Shown: in pieces, positions 46,553 through 55,391 of the stretch
Position numbering within the stretch: position 1 is the stretch's first letter
Layout of the letters: each line of letters begins with the position of its first letter
Assembly: GCA_021775095.1 (NCBI GenBank)
Contig: JAJFII010000031.1
Coordinates: 78,831 to 142,830 of the forward strand
From: Rhodospirillales bacterium
Lineage (GTDB): Bacteria > Pseudomonadota > Alphaproteobacteria > Rhodospirillales > Casp-alpha2
Length of the DNA stretch: 64,000 nt
Direction: 5' to 3'
The notes under the pieces: generated by a model
Told to the model about the DNA's origin: nothing
Databases searched by the model: none
Seen by the model: the letters and a program-made list of their open reading frames with translations, nothing else
Made by a program: the position numbers and the translations under genes

Positions 46553-47833
46553 ATGACACATTGGACACAAAATCTGGCGAAACGCAGCGGCGTTGCCCTT
46601 GCCGGACTTATGGCGGTGGCGGCACTGGGTATTGCACCCGCTGTAAATGCCGCCAATTTGACCATCGAAAGCTGGCGCAACGACGACCTGGAAATTTGGA
46701 TGGATAAGCTGATTCCAGCTTTTAATAAAAAACATCCCGATATCAAGGTGGTTTTCGCGCCCCTGCCACCGGCCGACTATAACTCAGGCCTCAATACCAA
46801 ACTGGCCGGTAAAACGGCGGGTGATCTAATCACCTGTCGTCCTTTCGATGCATCCCTTCAGTTATACCAAAAGGGCAATCTGCTCAGTTTGAACGGGCTG
46901 AGCGGCCTGGAAAACTTTTCCAATGTGGCCAAAAGCGCATGGCAAACCGACGACGGAAAAACCACTTTCTGTTTGCCGATGGCGTCGGTCATTCATGGGT
47001 TCATGTATAATAAGGAAATTTTTGACGAACTGGGCCTGAGCATTCCAAAAACCATTCCGGAATTTATGGCCGCTTTGGAAACCATCAAGTCGAAAAGCAA
47101 ATATACGCCCCTGGCCATGGGCAGCGCCGATCAGTGGGAAGCCGCGACCATGGGATTCCAGAACGTCGGGCCAAATTTCTGGAAGGGTGAAGCCGGCCGC
47201 AAGGCATTGATTGACGGCAGCCAGAAATACACCGATGCGGCCTATGTCAATACCTTCAAACATTTGGCCGCGTGGGCACCTTATCTGGGCAAAGGGTTCA
47301 AGGCGCAAAAGTATCCGGATTCACAAAATCTGTTTACCTTGGGGCGCGCCGCGATTTACCCGGCGGGTTCCTGGGACATTACGACCTTCAACACCCAGGC
47401 CGACTTTGAATTTGGTGCCTTCCCGCCGCCGGTACCGGCCGGACAGTCCGAGTGTTACATCTCCGACCACACGGATATTGCCCTGGGCATCAACCCGGCG
47501 TCTGAAAATATCGATGCCGCCAAGACCTTCCTAACCTGGATGGGTACGGCGGCGTTTGCTGAGATGTATGCAAATTCACTTCCCGGGTTCTTTTCGCTGA
47601 GCAATCACAAGGTAACGTTGAGTGATCCGGTTGCCCAGGAGTTTGTCAGTTGGCGGGCCAAGTGTCAGTCGACGATCCGCAACTCCTATCAGATTCTGTC
47701 CCGGGGCGAGCCTAATCTGGAAACCGGTTTGTGGAACGTCAGCGCTCAGGTATTGAACGGCACTATGACCCCTGAAGAGGCGGCAAAAACGTCCGAAGAC
47801 GGTTTGGCAAAGTGGTACAAACCGCACATGTAA
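46553..47833 (+). CDS. Extracellular amino-sugar-binding protein of an ABC importer
   Basis: A 426-residue family 1 binding protein with a signal peptide (cleavage near VNA-A, residue 33). AGGAGG lies 6 nt upstream of the ATG at 46553. Segments such as ITCRPFDASLQLYQKGNLLSLNGL and ALGINPASENIDAAKTFLTWMGT fit the family. Placed 40 nt after murQ and ahead of two permeases and an ATPase, it probably binds GlcNAc, MurNAc or small muropeptide sugars. Confidence 0.9.
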   Translation: MTHWTQNLAKRSGVALAGLMAVAALGIAPAVNAANLTIESWRNDDLEIWMDKLIPAFNKKHPDIKVVFAPLPPADYNSGLNTKLAGKTAGDLITCRPFDASLQLYQKGNLLSLNGLSGLENFSNVAKSAWQTDDGKTTFCLPMASVIHGFMYNKEIFDELGLSIPKTIPEFMAALETIKSKSKYTPLAMGSADQWEAATMGFQNVGPNFWKGEAGRKALIDGSQKYTDAAYVNTFKHLAAWAPYLGKGFKAQKYPDSQNLFTLGRAAIYPAGSWDITTFNTQADFEFGAFPPPVPAGQSECYISDHTDIALGINPASENIDAAKTFLTWMGTAAFAEMYANSLPGFFSLSNHKVTLSDPVAQEFVSWRAKCQSTIRNSYQILSRGEPNLETGLWNVSAQVLNGTMTPEEAAKTSEDGLAKWYKPHM

Positions 47834-47843
47834 GACCGAAACG

Positions 47844-47876
47844 GGGTGTGGATACGGCCAATTTGTGTTCACACCC
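47844..47876 (+). other. Hairpin after the binding-protein gene
   Basis: GGGTGTG (47844-47850) and CACACCC (47870-47876) form a 7-bp stem that extends imperfectly inward and outward. There is no T-run. Its position between binding-protein and permease genes parallels the hairpins at 19881 and 58434. Confidence 0.4.
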
Positions 47877-47909
47877 TGCCGTTCGCTGATTTGAAATTTT
47901 ATGAATTGA

Positions 47910-48842
47910 ATGATCATGACTGTAAGCAGGAAAACCCTCAAATCATTTCCGACGCATATCGTCGTTTTTTTGGCGCCGGCGGTTTTGATCTACAGCGTAT
48001 TTATGATTTACCCATTGCTCGATTCCATTCGGCTGAGTTTTTATACAGCCGACCAAGCGGGGGTCACCACATTTTCCGGATTTGCCAATTACGTGACGAT
48101 CTTTACCGATGAAGCGTGGTCCAATTCATTTTGGAATGCCTTTAAAAACAACATGGTATTGTTCGCCATACACATGGCCGTGCAAAATCCCATTGGATTG
48201 ATGTTGGCGGCCATCCTTAGCTTGCCGCGATTGACCGGTCGTCATACCTACCGGACCGCCATGTTCATGCCGACGATGATGTCCGTTGTTATTATCGGTT
48301 TTGTTTGGCAGCTCATTCTAAATCCCCTGTGGGGAGTTGCGGAATCGGTGATGGATCTGGTTGGCCTTGCCGATTATTTCGAACCCTGGCTGGGCCAGGA
48401 AGGAACGGCCCTGGTCACCATTTCCCTGATCTCGGTCTGGCAGTTCGTCGGCATTCCGTTGATGCTTTTGTATGCGGCGTTGTTGAATATCCCCGAAGAC
48501 CTAGTTGATGCCGGCCAAATCGATGGTGCCAACCACTGGCGGATATTCTGGTACATTAAATTTCCCATGATATTGCCGGCCATGGGGGTCGTTTCCATAT
48601 TGACCTTCGTTGGCAACTTCAACGCCTTTGATTTGATTTATGCCCTAAAGGGCGGTCTCGCCGGGCCGAATTTTTCCACCGATATCATGGGTTCGTTCTT
48701 TTATCGGGTATTTTTTGGGTTCCAACTTCAATTGGGCAATCCGACCATGGGGGCGGCAGTAGCGACCCTGATGTTCCTGATTATTCTGGTGGGGATCATG
48801 ATTTATCTGTTCGGCGTGCAGCGCCGACTCAATCGAATATAG
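47910..48842 (+). CDS. ABC sugar transporter permease (MalF-like)
   Basis: A 310-residue permease with six hydrophobic segments (first ~14-36) and EAA loop DAGQIDGANHWRIFWYIKFPMILP. Two in-frame ATGs occur at 47910 and 47916. It forms the channel with the permease at 48853. GlcNAc importers of the NgcEFG type share this arrangement, but substrate is inferred from the murQ/nag context. Confidence 0.92.
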   Translation: MIMTVSRKTLKSFPTHIVVFLAPAVLIYSVFMIYPLLDSIRLSFYTADQAGVTTFSGFANYVTIFTDEAWSNSFWNAFKNNMVLFAIHMAVQNPIGLMLAAILSLPRLTGRHTYRTAMFMPTMMSVVIIGFVWQLILNPLWGVAESVMDLVGLADYFEPWLGQEGTALVTISLISVWQFVGIPLMLLYAALLNIPEDLVDAGQIDGANHWRIFWYIKFPMILPAMGVVSILTFVGNFNAFDLIYALKGGLAGPNFSTDIMGSFFYRVFFGFQLQLGNPTMGAAVATLMFLIILVGIMIYLFGVQRRLNRI

Positions 48843-48852
48843 GAGATGTGAT

Positions 48853-49683
48853 GTGAACAAAAAACATCTCAGCGCGGGCATGGTGCATACCCTGTTGTTA
48901 AGCTATACCCTGTTGGCGTTATGGCCGATCTTTCTGGTTTTGATCAATTCTTTCAAAACACGAAAGGCGATCTTTAAGGATCCAATGGCTATTCCGACCG
49001 TAGAGACCTTTAGTCTGGTCGGGTTTGACAAGGTTTTGGCCCGCTCAAGTTTTGATATTTATTTCAGCAATTCCATCATTATAACCGTTGTCACCCTGAC
49101 CCTGACCCTGCTCATTGGTGCGATGGCGGCCTGGGCTTTGTCGGAATATAAGTTCCGCGGTAATTTGCTGATGGGCCTGTATTTAGCGATCGGCATTATG
49201 GTGCCGATCCGGTTGGGTAGTGTCAGTATCCTCAACCTGATTGTTGAACTCAATCTAACCAATACCCTAACCGCCCTGATTCTGGTTTACACGGCGCAAA
49301 GCCTGCCCCTGACGATTTTTATTCTGAGCGAATTCATTGGTCAGATCCCCAAAGATTTAAAGGAAGCCGCGCGTTGCGACGGGGTCAGTGAATATAAAAT
49401 ATTTTTTGAAATCATCTTGCCTTTGATTCGCCCGGCGATCGCAACGGTCGGGATATTTACCATGGTTCCGGTCTGGAATGACTTGTGGTTCCCGCTGATC
49501 CTGGCTCCAGGGGAAGAAGCCCGTACGGTAACCCTGGGTGTGCAACAATTTATCGGTCAATACGTAACCGATTGGAATGCCGTATTGGCGTCCCTGACGC
49601 TGGCGATAATTCCGGTGATGATCCTCTATATCTTTTTCTCAAGACAACTCATTCGCGGCATAACCTCCGGTGCCGTAAAATAG
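48853..49683 (+). CDS. ABC sugar transporter permease (MalG-like)
   Basis: A 276-residue permease; the EAA loop reads KEAARCDGVSEYKIFFEIILP and the C-terminus LIRGITSGAVK is typical of the MalG class. It starts at GTG 48853, with AGGAG 7 nt upstream, 10 nt after its partner. The ATPase gene follows 15 nt later. Confidence 0.92.
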   Translation: MNKKHLSAGMVHTLLLSYTLLALWPIFLVLINSFKTRKAIFKDPMAIPTVETFSLVGFDKVLARSSFDIYFSNSIIITVVTLTLTLLIGAMAAWALSEYKFRGNLLMGLYLAIGIMVPIRLGSVSILNLIVELNLTNTLTALILVYTAQSLPLTIFILSEFIGQIPKDLKEAARCDGVSEYKIFFEIILPLIRPAIATVGIFTMVPVWNDLWFPLILAPGEEARTVTLGVQQFIGQYVTDWNAVLASLTLAIIPVMILYIFFSRQLIRGITSGAVK

Positions 49684-49698
49684 ACGAAAGCGAATTCC

Positions 49699-50805
49699 AT
49701 GTCTGAAATCAAACTAGATAAAGTACATAAGTCGTTCGGTTCCGTCGAGGTTCTGCATGGCGTTAATATTGACATCAAGGATGGCGAGTTTGTGGTCTTT
49801 GTTGGTCCGTCGGGATGTGGGAAATCAACGCTTTTGCGATTGATTGCCGGGCTCGAGCCGATCACTTCGGGTGATATGTACATTGGCGAAAAGTGGGTCA
49901 ATGACCTGTCACCCGTCGACCGGGGTATTGCCATGGTATTTCAGTCCTATGCCCTCTATCCGCACATGACCGTTTATAAAAACATGGCTTTCGGTTTGAA
50001 AATGGGCAACCAGGGAAAAGCAGAAATTGAAAAACGGGTGCGCAACGCCGCCGAAATCTTGCAGTTAACCCCCTTGTTGGCGCGAAAGCCATCCCAGCTT
50101 TCAGGCGGTCAACGCCAGCGTGTTGCCATCGGCCGCGCCATCGTCCGTGACCCGGAAGTCTTTTTGTTTGATGAACCCCTATCCAATCTGGACGCCGCCC
50201 TGCGGGTACAAACCCGGTTGGAAATTGCCAAACTTCATCAGGAACTCAAAAACACCGTGGTCTATGTGACCCACGACCAGGTCGAAGCCATGACACTGGC
50301 CGATAAAATCGTCGTTCTCCATGATGGCAATGTCGAACAAATCGGCTCTCCCCTAGATCTTTATAACCATCCGGCAAACCTATTTGTCGCCGGTTTTATT
50401 GGATCGCCGAAAATGAATTTTTTTGAAGGCCGTATTACCTCAATTGGAAAGGGCCAGGCCGCTGTCAAATTGGCCGATGGCAAGGAGACGGTGGTCCCGG
50501 TCGAAGGCGCGCACTTAGGCGTCGGCGGTAAACTGACCCTGGGCATTCGCCCCGAACATCTGGAACTCGAGGTTTCGTCCGGCGGTCCCGTTGTTGGCGG
50601 ACATGTGGATGTTGTCGAACGTTTAGGCGATGTCAGTTATCTTTACGTGCGGGCCAATGGGGACGCGCCGTTTATCGCCAGCCTGCCGGGCACATCCGAT
50701 GTGCAGCCAGGCACGGAGATTTCCCTTGGCACCGACCCCATCCACGTGCATGTCTTTAATGAAAACGGAAATGCGATTACAAATGCACGGAATCCGGCTC
50801 TATGA
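49699..50805 (+). CDS. ABC transporter ATP-binding protein, sugar type (UgpC/MsmK-like)
   Basis: A 368-residue ATPase. Walker A GPSGCGKST is at ~36-44, signature LSGGQRQRVAIGRAIVRDP, Walker B FLFDEPLSNLD and switch VTHDQ are complete, followed by a C-terminal TOBE-type domain (~235-360). Last gene of the plus-strand amino-sugar operon. It converges with the XRE gene, with a 34-nt gap that shows no clear terminator. Confidence 0.93.
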   Translation: MSEIKLDKVHKSFGSVEVLHGVNIDIKDGEFVVFVGPSGCGKSTLLRLIAGLEPITSGDMYIGEKWVNDLSPVDRGIAMVFQSYALYPHMTVYKNMAFGLKMGNQGKAEIEKRVRNAAEILQLTPLLARKPSQLSGGQRQRVAIGRAIVRDPEVFLFDEPLSNLDAALRVQTRLEIAKLHQELKNTVVYVTHDQVEAMTLADKIVVLHDGNVEQIGSPLDLYNHPANLFVAGFIGSPKMNFFEGRITSIGKGQAAVKLADGKETVVPVEGAHLGVGGKLTLGIRPEHLELEVSSGGPVVGGHVDVVERLGDVSYLYVRANGDAPFIASLPGTSDVQPGTEISLGTDPIHVHVFNENGNAITNARNPAL

Positions 50806-50839
50806 AACCTCGGAAAAATCAAAATTTCACTCTGGAGAA

Positions 50840-51250
50840 TTAACGTTGCCGCTTTTGTGGCAGGTTATTTTCCGGAGGACGGGAGGTCTCTGAAAAGGCC
50901 TTTATCAGGTCAAAAATTTTATCTTTGACAACACCATCGGACATATTGTGCAGAATGCGGGCGACGCGAATAGTCCGGTCCGGGAGTTCGTGCTCGGTAG
51001 GAAAGGACGCGCGGGTGGTTTCAACTTCGTCCAATCCTTCATAAAAATAAGTAATCGGGATCTTTAGGTTTTGGGCGATCGCCCACAATCGGGAGGAACT
51101 GACCCGGTTTGTGCCGTTTTCGTATTTTTGAAGTTGTTGAAAGCTGATATACAGTTTCTGCGCCAGCCCTTCCTGTGTGAGGTTTTCGACTAATCGGGCC
51201 TGCCGGATGCGGGATCCAATTTCTGAATCAATGTGATTGGTGGCGCGCAT
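50840..51250 (-). CDS. XRE-family helix-turn-helix regulator
   Basis: A 136-residue protein with a Cro/CI-type HTH at ~10-66 (IRQARLVENLTQEGLAQKLYISFQQLQKYENG) and a short C-terminal helical tail (~95-125, DRTIRVARILHNM). This architecture is common in alphaproteobacteria. Two inverted repeats lie in its leader (51275-51295 and 51297-51314), probably autoregulatory. Function unknown. Confidence 0.85.
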   Translation of the reverse strand: MRATNHIDSEIGSRIRQARLVENLTQEGLAQKLYISFQQLQKYENGTNRVSSSRLWAIAQNLKIPITYFYEGLDEVETTRASFPTEHELPDRTIRVARILHNMSDGVVKDKIFDLIKAFSETSRPPENNLPQKRQR

Positions 51251-51274
51251 AGAAGAATGTCCTTTGGTTTAATG

Positions 51275-51314
51275 AACGACTTCAAAAAAGTCGTTAGGAT
51301 ACGTTAATGTATCC
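51275..51314 (-). promoter_or_regulatory. Adjacent inverted repeats in the XRE leader
   Basis: AACGACTT-N5-AAGTCGTT (51275-51295) abuts GGATAC-N6-GTATCC (51297-51314), both perfect. The second motif recurs imperfectly at 51457-51474 and as a direct repeat at 54107-54123. A likely operator for XRE-type repressors. Confidence 0.5.
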
Positions 51315-51684
51315 ATAATTGCTGGATAAACCCACGCTAATGGAATTTAGTGCAGATTTTTTTTCAAATTTTTATCATATGTTTCCATGAAGGCATTGGA
51401 AATCCGAGTTCTATATCCAGACGGGTCTGGTTTTTTCGGATTAAGGGATCCAAGAAGGATACGTAAAAGTATCTTTTTCCGAGTGTCAGGGTTGATTTCT
51501 TTTGGCGCTTCGGGATGCATAGGAGTACTCGTGCGGTCAATACCAATTGTTAAGGACACTGTTCTATTAAACCGTAATTATAAATATCGTATGATCCAGT
51601 ATAGGTGTATTTTGTATGGTGACACATGCCCTTGACTAGAGACTTTAGTCCGAAATAAGGAATAGATGTACTAACCCGTTGAAA
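51315..51684. other. AT-rich intergenic region with an imperfect GGATAC repeat
   Basis: Between the XRE gene and the repeated-domain gene. It contains GGATAC-N6-GTATCT (51457-51474), one base off the leader palindrome. A 70-codon minus-strand frame (51347-51559, GTG start, no ribosome site) is open but has no recognisable product and contains the repeat, so I do not call it as a gene with any confidence. Confidence 0.35.
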
Positions 51685-52761
51685 TTATGAGGTGAATTTT
51701 TTTGGTAAATACACTCTCAGACGCTTCATAGGCGGGCTGGTATCCATCAGGTCGACGATTACGCGTACACTGATTATCGATCCATCTGTCTGCTTCACTT
51801 CGGTGCTGTCGCGGATGGGTTCGCCACCGTTTAAGAGTCGTTCAAAGGAGATCGTCGCTTCTTTTTCAATGGCATCGATTCCGCCTCTGCGTTTAATGTT
51901 ATCCGGGTGCGACAGGGTGAAAATACTCGCGCCTTCCTGCGGGCGGTACAACTGTGGTGACCAGGGACCAACAATTTGAGTAATCATATTCCGGTGATTA
52001 AAATAGAGACAGGCATCCGGTCCCGACTGAAGTTCCTGATGGTCAATGACGTAAAACTTAAACCATTTCAGGGGAGGGATCGTGTCGGTTAAATCGACAT
52101 GAACTTTTATCCGGACGGGTTCAAAGGTTGGACTGTTTGCCAGCATTTCGACGTTGATCGGTGCGCCGCCCTGCAGCAGTCGGTCATAGGTATTTTCGGT
52201 TTCCTTTTGGGCGTCGCGCTGGCCGCCTCGTTTTTCAATATTATCACTGTGAGCGATTTTAAAAGCGTTATCGCCGACCCGCAGACGAATGATCTCGGGC
52301 GGTAACGGATCCAGGATTTCTGTTATGATGTTCTCGCGGGTATGCAAAAAGCTTGAGGTATAGGCGTGCGCAGCGGACGACCGGATGCGAAAGGACGGAA
52401 ATTCAGCTTCCAACAGCAGATTTTTAATGTGACCAACGTAACTGTCGTAGTAGGCGGGGGCCAGCATCAAAGGGCCTCGGGGGCGGTTCGGGTAGATTAA
52501 CTCCAGGAAACCGTTGGCAATTATTTTGTCGACGATTTTTACCGGGGCATCGATGGTTTTAGGCCCGTAATATTCGGGAATAAGACTCATTGCCAAATCT
52601 TTGCGGGTAAAGACCCGGCCTTCTATGGTTGCGATCAGGGCCGCGTCAAGGATTTCAAAAACACCCTTGGTTTTTTTCAGGCCTGGGTAGCGTGCTTGGA
52701 ACTGCCTTTGAATTTCCTTTTGCCGTCGCGACAAATACAGGTGCCGAATAACCTCATCCAT
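51685..52761 (-). CDS. Protein of unknown function with a tandemly duplicated ~98-residue domain
   Basis: A 358-residue protein with no family I recognise. The N-terminal ~120 residues are helical and resemble a winged-helix fold (VFEILDAALIATIEGRVF then IIANGFLELIYP). Two copies of one domain follow, residues ~143-240 and ~257-354. They share I-T-I--P--P, H-DNI--RGG, KE, RLL-GG-PI and VDL-DT-PP-K. No signal peptide or membrane segment. The ATG at 52761 overlaps the upstream gene by 8 nt (ATGGATGA); a TTG at 52791 is possible. Third gene of a three-gene operon. Confidence 0.8.
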   Translation of the reverse strand: MDEVIRHLYLSRRQKEIQRQFQARYPGLKKTKGVFEILDAALIATIEGRVFTRKDLAMSLIPEYYGPKTIDAPVKIVDKIIANGFLELIYPNRPRGPLMLAPAYYDSYVGHIKNLLLEAEFPSFRIRSSAAHAYTSSFLHTRENIITEILDPLPPEIIRLRVGDNAFKIAHSDNIEKRGGQRDAQKETENTYDRLLQGGAPINVEMLANSPTFEPVRIKVHVDLTDTIPPLKWFKFYVIDHQELQSGPDACLYFNHRNMITQIVGPWSPQLYRPQEGASIFTLSHPDNIKRRGGIDAIEKEATISFERLLNGGEPIRDSTEVKQTDGSIISVRVIVDLMDTSPPMKRLRVYLPKKFTS

Positions 52762-53566
52762 TCGGCAGAATAGCCAGTGGTTTAGACGCAAAAGTCAAAA
52801 CGTTGTGATTGGGGTCAAGCGGCACCCGCCCCAGGGCACCGGCCAGGGCGGCCCTGTCGGCGGCAATAAGTCGTAGAATATCTTTTCCGGTTAACCAAAC
52901 AAGCCAGACATCCAGAGGTTCATCCCGGTTGGGGCGTTCCCAGTAGACAGCCCGGGGCTGAATATGCCAATACCCATAGAGTGTTGCGACACCTTTTAAG
53001 ATGACATCTTTATAGGTAATTCCATAAAAAAACTCGGGCTGGAACTGCAGTGAAGCCAAGGCCATGGCCAAACGCGCCAAGGGTGCGGACAAGCCTTTTC
53101 CCCGCATTCCCTGTTCGCCCGGCTTCAGCCATAGTTCCCCATGATAACAGGTGGGGCCGGTAATTTCGCGGGCTTCAGGGGCGAAGGACTCGCACCATTC
53201 GCCAGGCTGAGCACTGACTTCGGGATCGAAATAAAAAGCACCCAGGTTCTCGAACTCTTCGGCGAGGTTGGTGCCGGTAAAATCGTCATAACGCACAGCT
53301 TGGGTGTGAACGACTTCGCCGGCATCATTTGTTCCCAAAAGCCAAAAGCCGTTTTCCGGTCCAATCTGGTGATGAAGCGGGTTGAACATTGCCGTCGGAT
53401 ACCCCTTGCTTGGCAATTCTTCACACAACCGGACCAAATAACCGAAATCAGTTCGCATTTCCAGATGGATTCCCTTGGCTTCTATTGTCGCCAACAGGTC
53501 GCCGATATAGTTGGCAATTTCAAGGGTGTTGGGGATGGCACTTCTGACAGGTTTTTTAGTCATCAA
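52754..53566 (-). CDS. GNAT-like protein of unknown function
   Basis: A 270-residue cytoplasmic protein. A segment near 155-175 (GELWLKPGEQGMRGKGLSAPLARLAMALA) resembles the acetyl-CoA pyrophosphate loop R-G-K-G-L-S/A of GNAT acetyltransferases, preceded by beta-strand-like stretches (ENGFWLLGTNDAGEVVHTQAVRYDD). That is the only functional hint. It overlaps the HTH gene by 11 nt and the repeated-domain gene by 8 nt, so the three are probably co-translated. No substrate can be proposed. Confidence 0.75.
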   Translation of the reverse strand: MMTKKPVRSAIPNTLEIANYIGDLLATIEAKGIHLEMRTDFGYLVRLCEELPSKGYPTAMFNPLHHQIGPENGFWLLGTNDAGEVVHTQAVRYDDFTGTNLAEEFENLGAFYFDPEVSAQPGEWCESFAPEAREITGPTCYHGELWLKPGEQGMRGKGLSAPLARLAMALASLQFQPEFFYGITYKDVILKGVATLYGYWHIQPRAVYWERPNRDEPLDVWLVWLTGKDILRLIAADRAALAGALGRVPLDPNHNVLTFASKPLAILPNG

Positions 53567-54044
53567 AAACGGAACCGATATAGAGTGGGATTGCCGGGTT
53601 ATGGGATTTTAGTCCGCCGGTTTCAAATTCGTAGGCCTGGTAAAGGCACAGGGCGACGAGGGCAATGCGTTCGCCGGAAAGCGATTTACCATGGTCAATG
53701 CAGTAGGTAACAACAACATCCAGACAGTCGGCCATTAAATCGGTATTTAAAACCATATTCCGATCATCGTCATCGGTAGCGAACGGTGCCGGTCCCTCCC
53801 GATAAAGGATCCAGTCGGAAGTAATGTTTGGGATGCGTTTTTGTAAAATACTTGCATACCCTTTGGCCGTGTTTTCTCTAATGCCACGCCCCGTATTCTG
53901 GCCCCGTTCATGGGCTTTGTAGGTGGGGTAATTGATGTCGTTTTTTACGGCAAATTCTTTGGCTGTACGATAGTTGGCGGCGATTCTGGCAGCTTTCAGG
54001 CGGCCATTGGCGCGCGCCAAATCTGGTTGATTTTTTTCGGTCAT
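53556..54044 (-). CDS. Helix-turn-helix protein, phage-repressor-like
   Basis: A 162-residue protein with an N-terminal XRE/CI-like HTH (~14-75: RLKAARIAANYRTAKEFAVKNDINYPTYKAHERG). A variable C-terminal half (~85-162) may bind a ligand or partner. First gene of the three-gene operon. Its upstream region carries a GGATAC direct repeat (54107-54123) shared in sequence with the other XRE locus 3 kb away. Likely an autoregulator of the module. Confidence 0.8.
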   Translation of the reverse strand: MTEKNQPDLARANGRLKAARIAANYRTAKEFAVKNDINYPTYKAHERGQNTGRGIRENTAKGYASILQKRIPNITSDWILYREGPAPFATDDDDRNMVLNTDLMADCLDVVVTYCIDHGKSLSGERIALVALCLYQAYEFETGGLKSHNPAIPLYIGSVFDD

Positions 54045-54106
54045 TGACCACCCCGTTGCCGCGACATCATTTGGCGAGATCTTAATATTAGCTGCAATCC
54101 GATTTT

Positions 54107-54123
54107 AGGATACACAAAGGATA
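54107..54123 (-). promoter_or_regulatory. GGATAC direct repeat upstream of the HTH operon
   Basis: GGATAC at 54107-54112 and 54118-54123 repeat with 11-bp spacing, 63 nt upstream of the HTH start. The hexamer equals the half-site of the palindrome at 51297-51314. Confidence 0.45.
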
Positions 54124-54227
54124 CAATTATTATGAGAAAAGGTACATCTAAATATGAGCCAACCGAACCCAACCTTGGACCACGTTGCAATAAAAGTTTT
54201 TAATGGCGTGGATGGTGTAAAATACCG

Positions 54228-55205
54228 TTAATCGACGCCGGTGAACGGGTCACGGTCGACAGGCGAGTTGGGTATCAATTGCAAGCCCTTTTGCCGTTGG
54301 TTTTTGATTTCCCTGTCCAGGTGCCGCAACAAATAAATGCGTACGGCAATGGATGGATGAGGACCTGATCGTTGCAGGTCAATGGCCTCTGGATTTTCGA
54401 TCGCCAAACGCCGCCAAAAATCGAGCGCCTTTGCAAGGTTGTAACCGGCTCGGCTCAACAGATAACCACTGATGTAATCGGCATTATATTCGACAATCTG
54501 ACCCCGATAACGGGGGTATAACTGGATATGTGCCATCTCATGGGCAATAATCATGGCGATTTCGTCGTCGTTTCGACTAAACCGGAGGATTCCTGTATTG
54601 ATGTAAATGGTGCCTGATCGCGTATAGGCGTTTATCAGGTCGGAATACTGCAATCGAATGGGATAATCACAGGCCAAGTCGGGTGTGACAGAGATGACCT
54701 TTGACCCCGCTGAATTTTCGATTTTCAGGTGAACGGGGGCCTCCGCCCGAAGGGCCGGCATGACAACTGAAGTCAACCAAGCCCGCGGTTTTTCGCCCGC
54801 AGTAAAGCTGTTTACGGCAAGGATTTTATCACCCGGGCGCACCCCCGCGCGGTCGACAGCGCTGCCGGGGATGACGTCAGAAACCGTGATCGCCTGTTCC
54901 GCCTCCTGGGCCACCGAGGGGGCCGCCTGAAGGGATTTCGGATAGGCTGAATTTAAGTCGAATGACGCACCGGACAGGGCCGCCACCTGGTCACCGCACA
55001 GATCGCCGTTGGCCAGGCTCAGGGCATGGTGAATACGGCGGATCCTTTGCCATTTTTCCCTATGGGCCAAACGGGCGTCAGCACGAAGTCTGGCGGCTTC
55101 TGCGGTGGCGATCCGGTTGGAATTCTCGGGCAATTTCATGGGCGCTGCACAGCCGCCCAGGGCGATAATTGAAACCGCAACCGTCCAAATTATTAGGTTT
55201 CCCAT
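54228..55205 (-). CDS. M48-family zinc metalloprotease lipoprotein with PDZ domain
   Basis: A 325-residue cell-envelope protease. A signal sequence ends in a lipobox (LGGC, Cys19). A PDZ domain spans ~95-175 (VIPGSAVDRAGVRPGDKILAVN), and the peptidase has HEMAH at 222-226 with the third zinc ligand Glu239 in EYNAD. Related BepA/LoiP-type proteins control outer-membrane protein quality. Start ATG 55205; single gene, likely monocistronic. Confidence 0.9.
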   Translation of the reverse strand: MGNLIIWTVAVSIIALGGCAAPMKLPENSNRIATAEAARLRADARLAHREKWQRIRRIHHALSLANGDLCGDQVAALSGASFDLNSAYPKSLQAAPSVAQEAEQAITVSDVIPGSAVDRAGVRPGDKILAVNSFTAGEKPRAWLTSVVMPALRAEAPVHLKIENSAGSKVISVTPDLACDYPIRLQYSDLINAYTRSGTIYINTGILRFSRNDDEIAMIIAHEMAHIQLYPRYRGQIVEYNADYISGYLLSRAGYNLAKALDFWRRLAIENPEAIDLQRSGPHPSIAVRIYLLRHLDREIKNQRQKGLQLIPNSPVDRDPFTGVD

Positions 55206-55391
55206 CGTACCGAACCCTGGTTGTCCTATGTCCCCAATTGATGGGAACGATTAAAGGAAAGTTTCATAATCCGTTACATTTGCGGATTTATCAAAGACCA
55301 ATATCGCCGGCCCGTCGCCTGAACGGCCAAATTGCCGCTCGCCGTTTTTACAGTAGCCGATCTCGGTGAATCCCATTAGCGACGACTGGCC

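Noticed and set aside
51535..51545. Single copy of the TGGTATTGA nag-type half-site
   Set aside because: Only one unit and no partner 11 bp away; not near an amino-sugar gene.
51347..51559. 70-codon minus-strand frame as a small gene
   Set aside because: GTG start without a ribosome site, AT-rich, no recognisable motif, and it contains an operator-like inverted repeat.
52754..53566. Acyl-homoserine-lactone synthase
   Set aside because: It has a GNAT-like loop but none of the LuxI-type conserved N-terminal residues, and no LuxR-type gene is adjacent.
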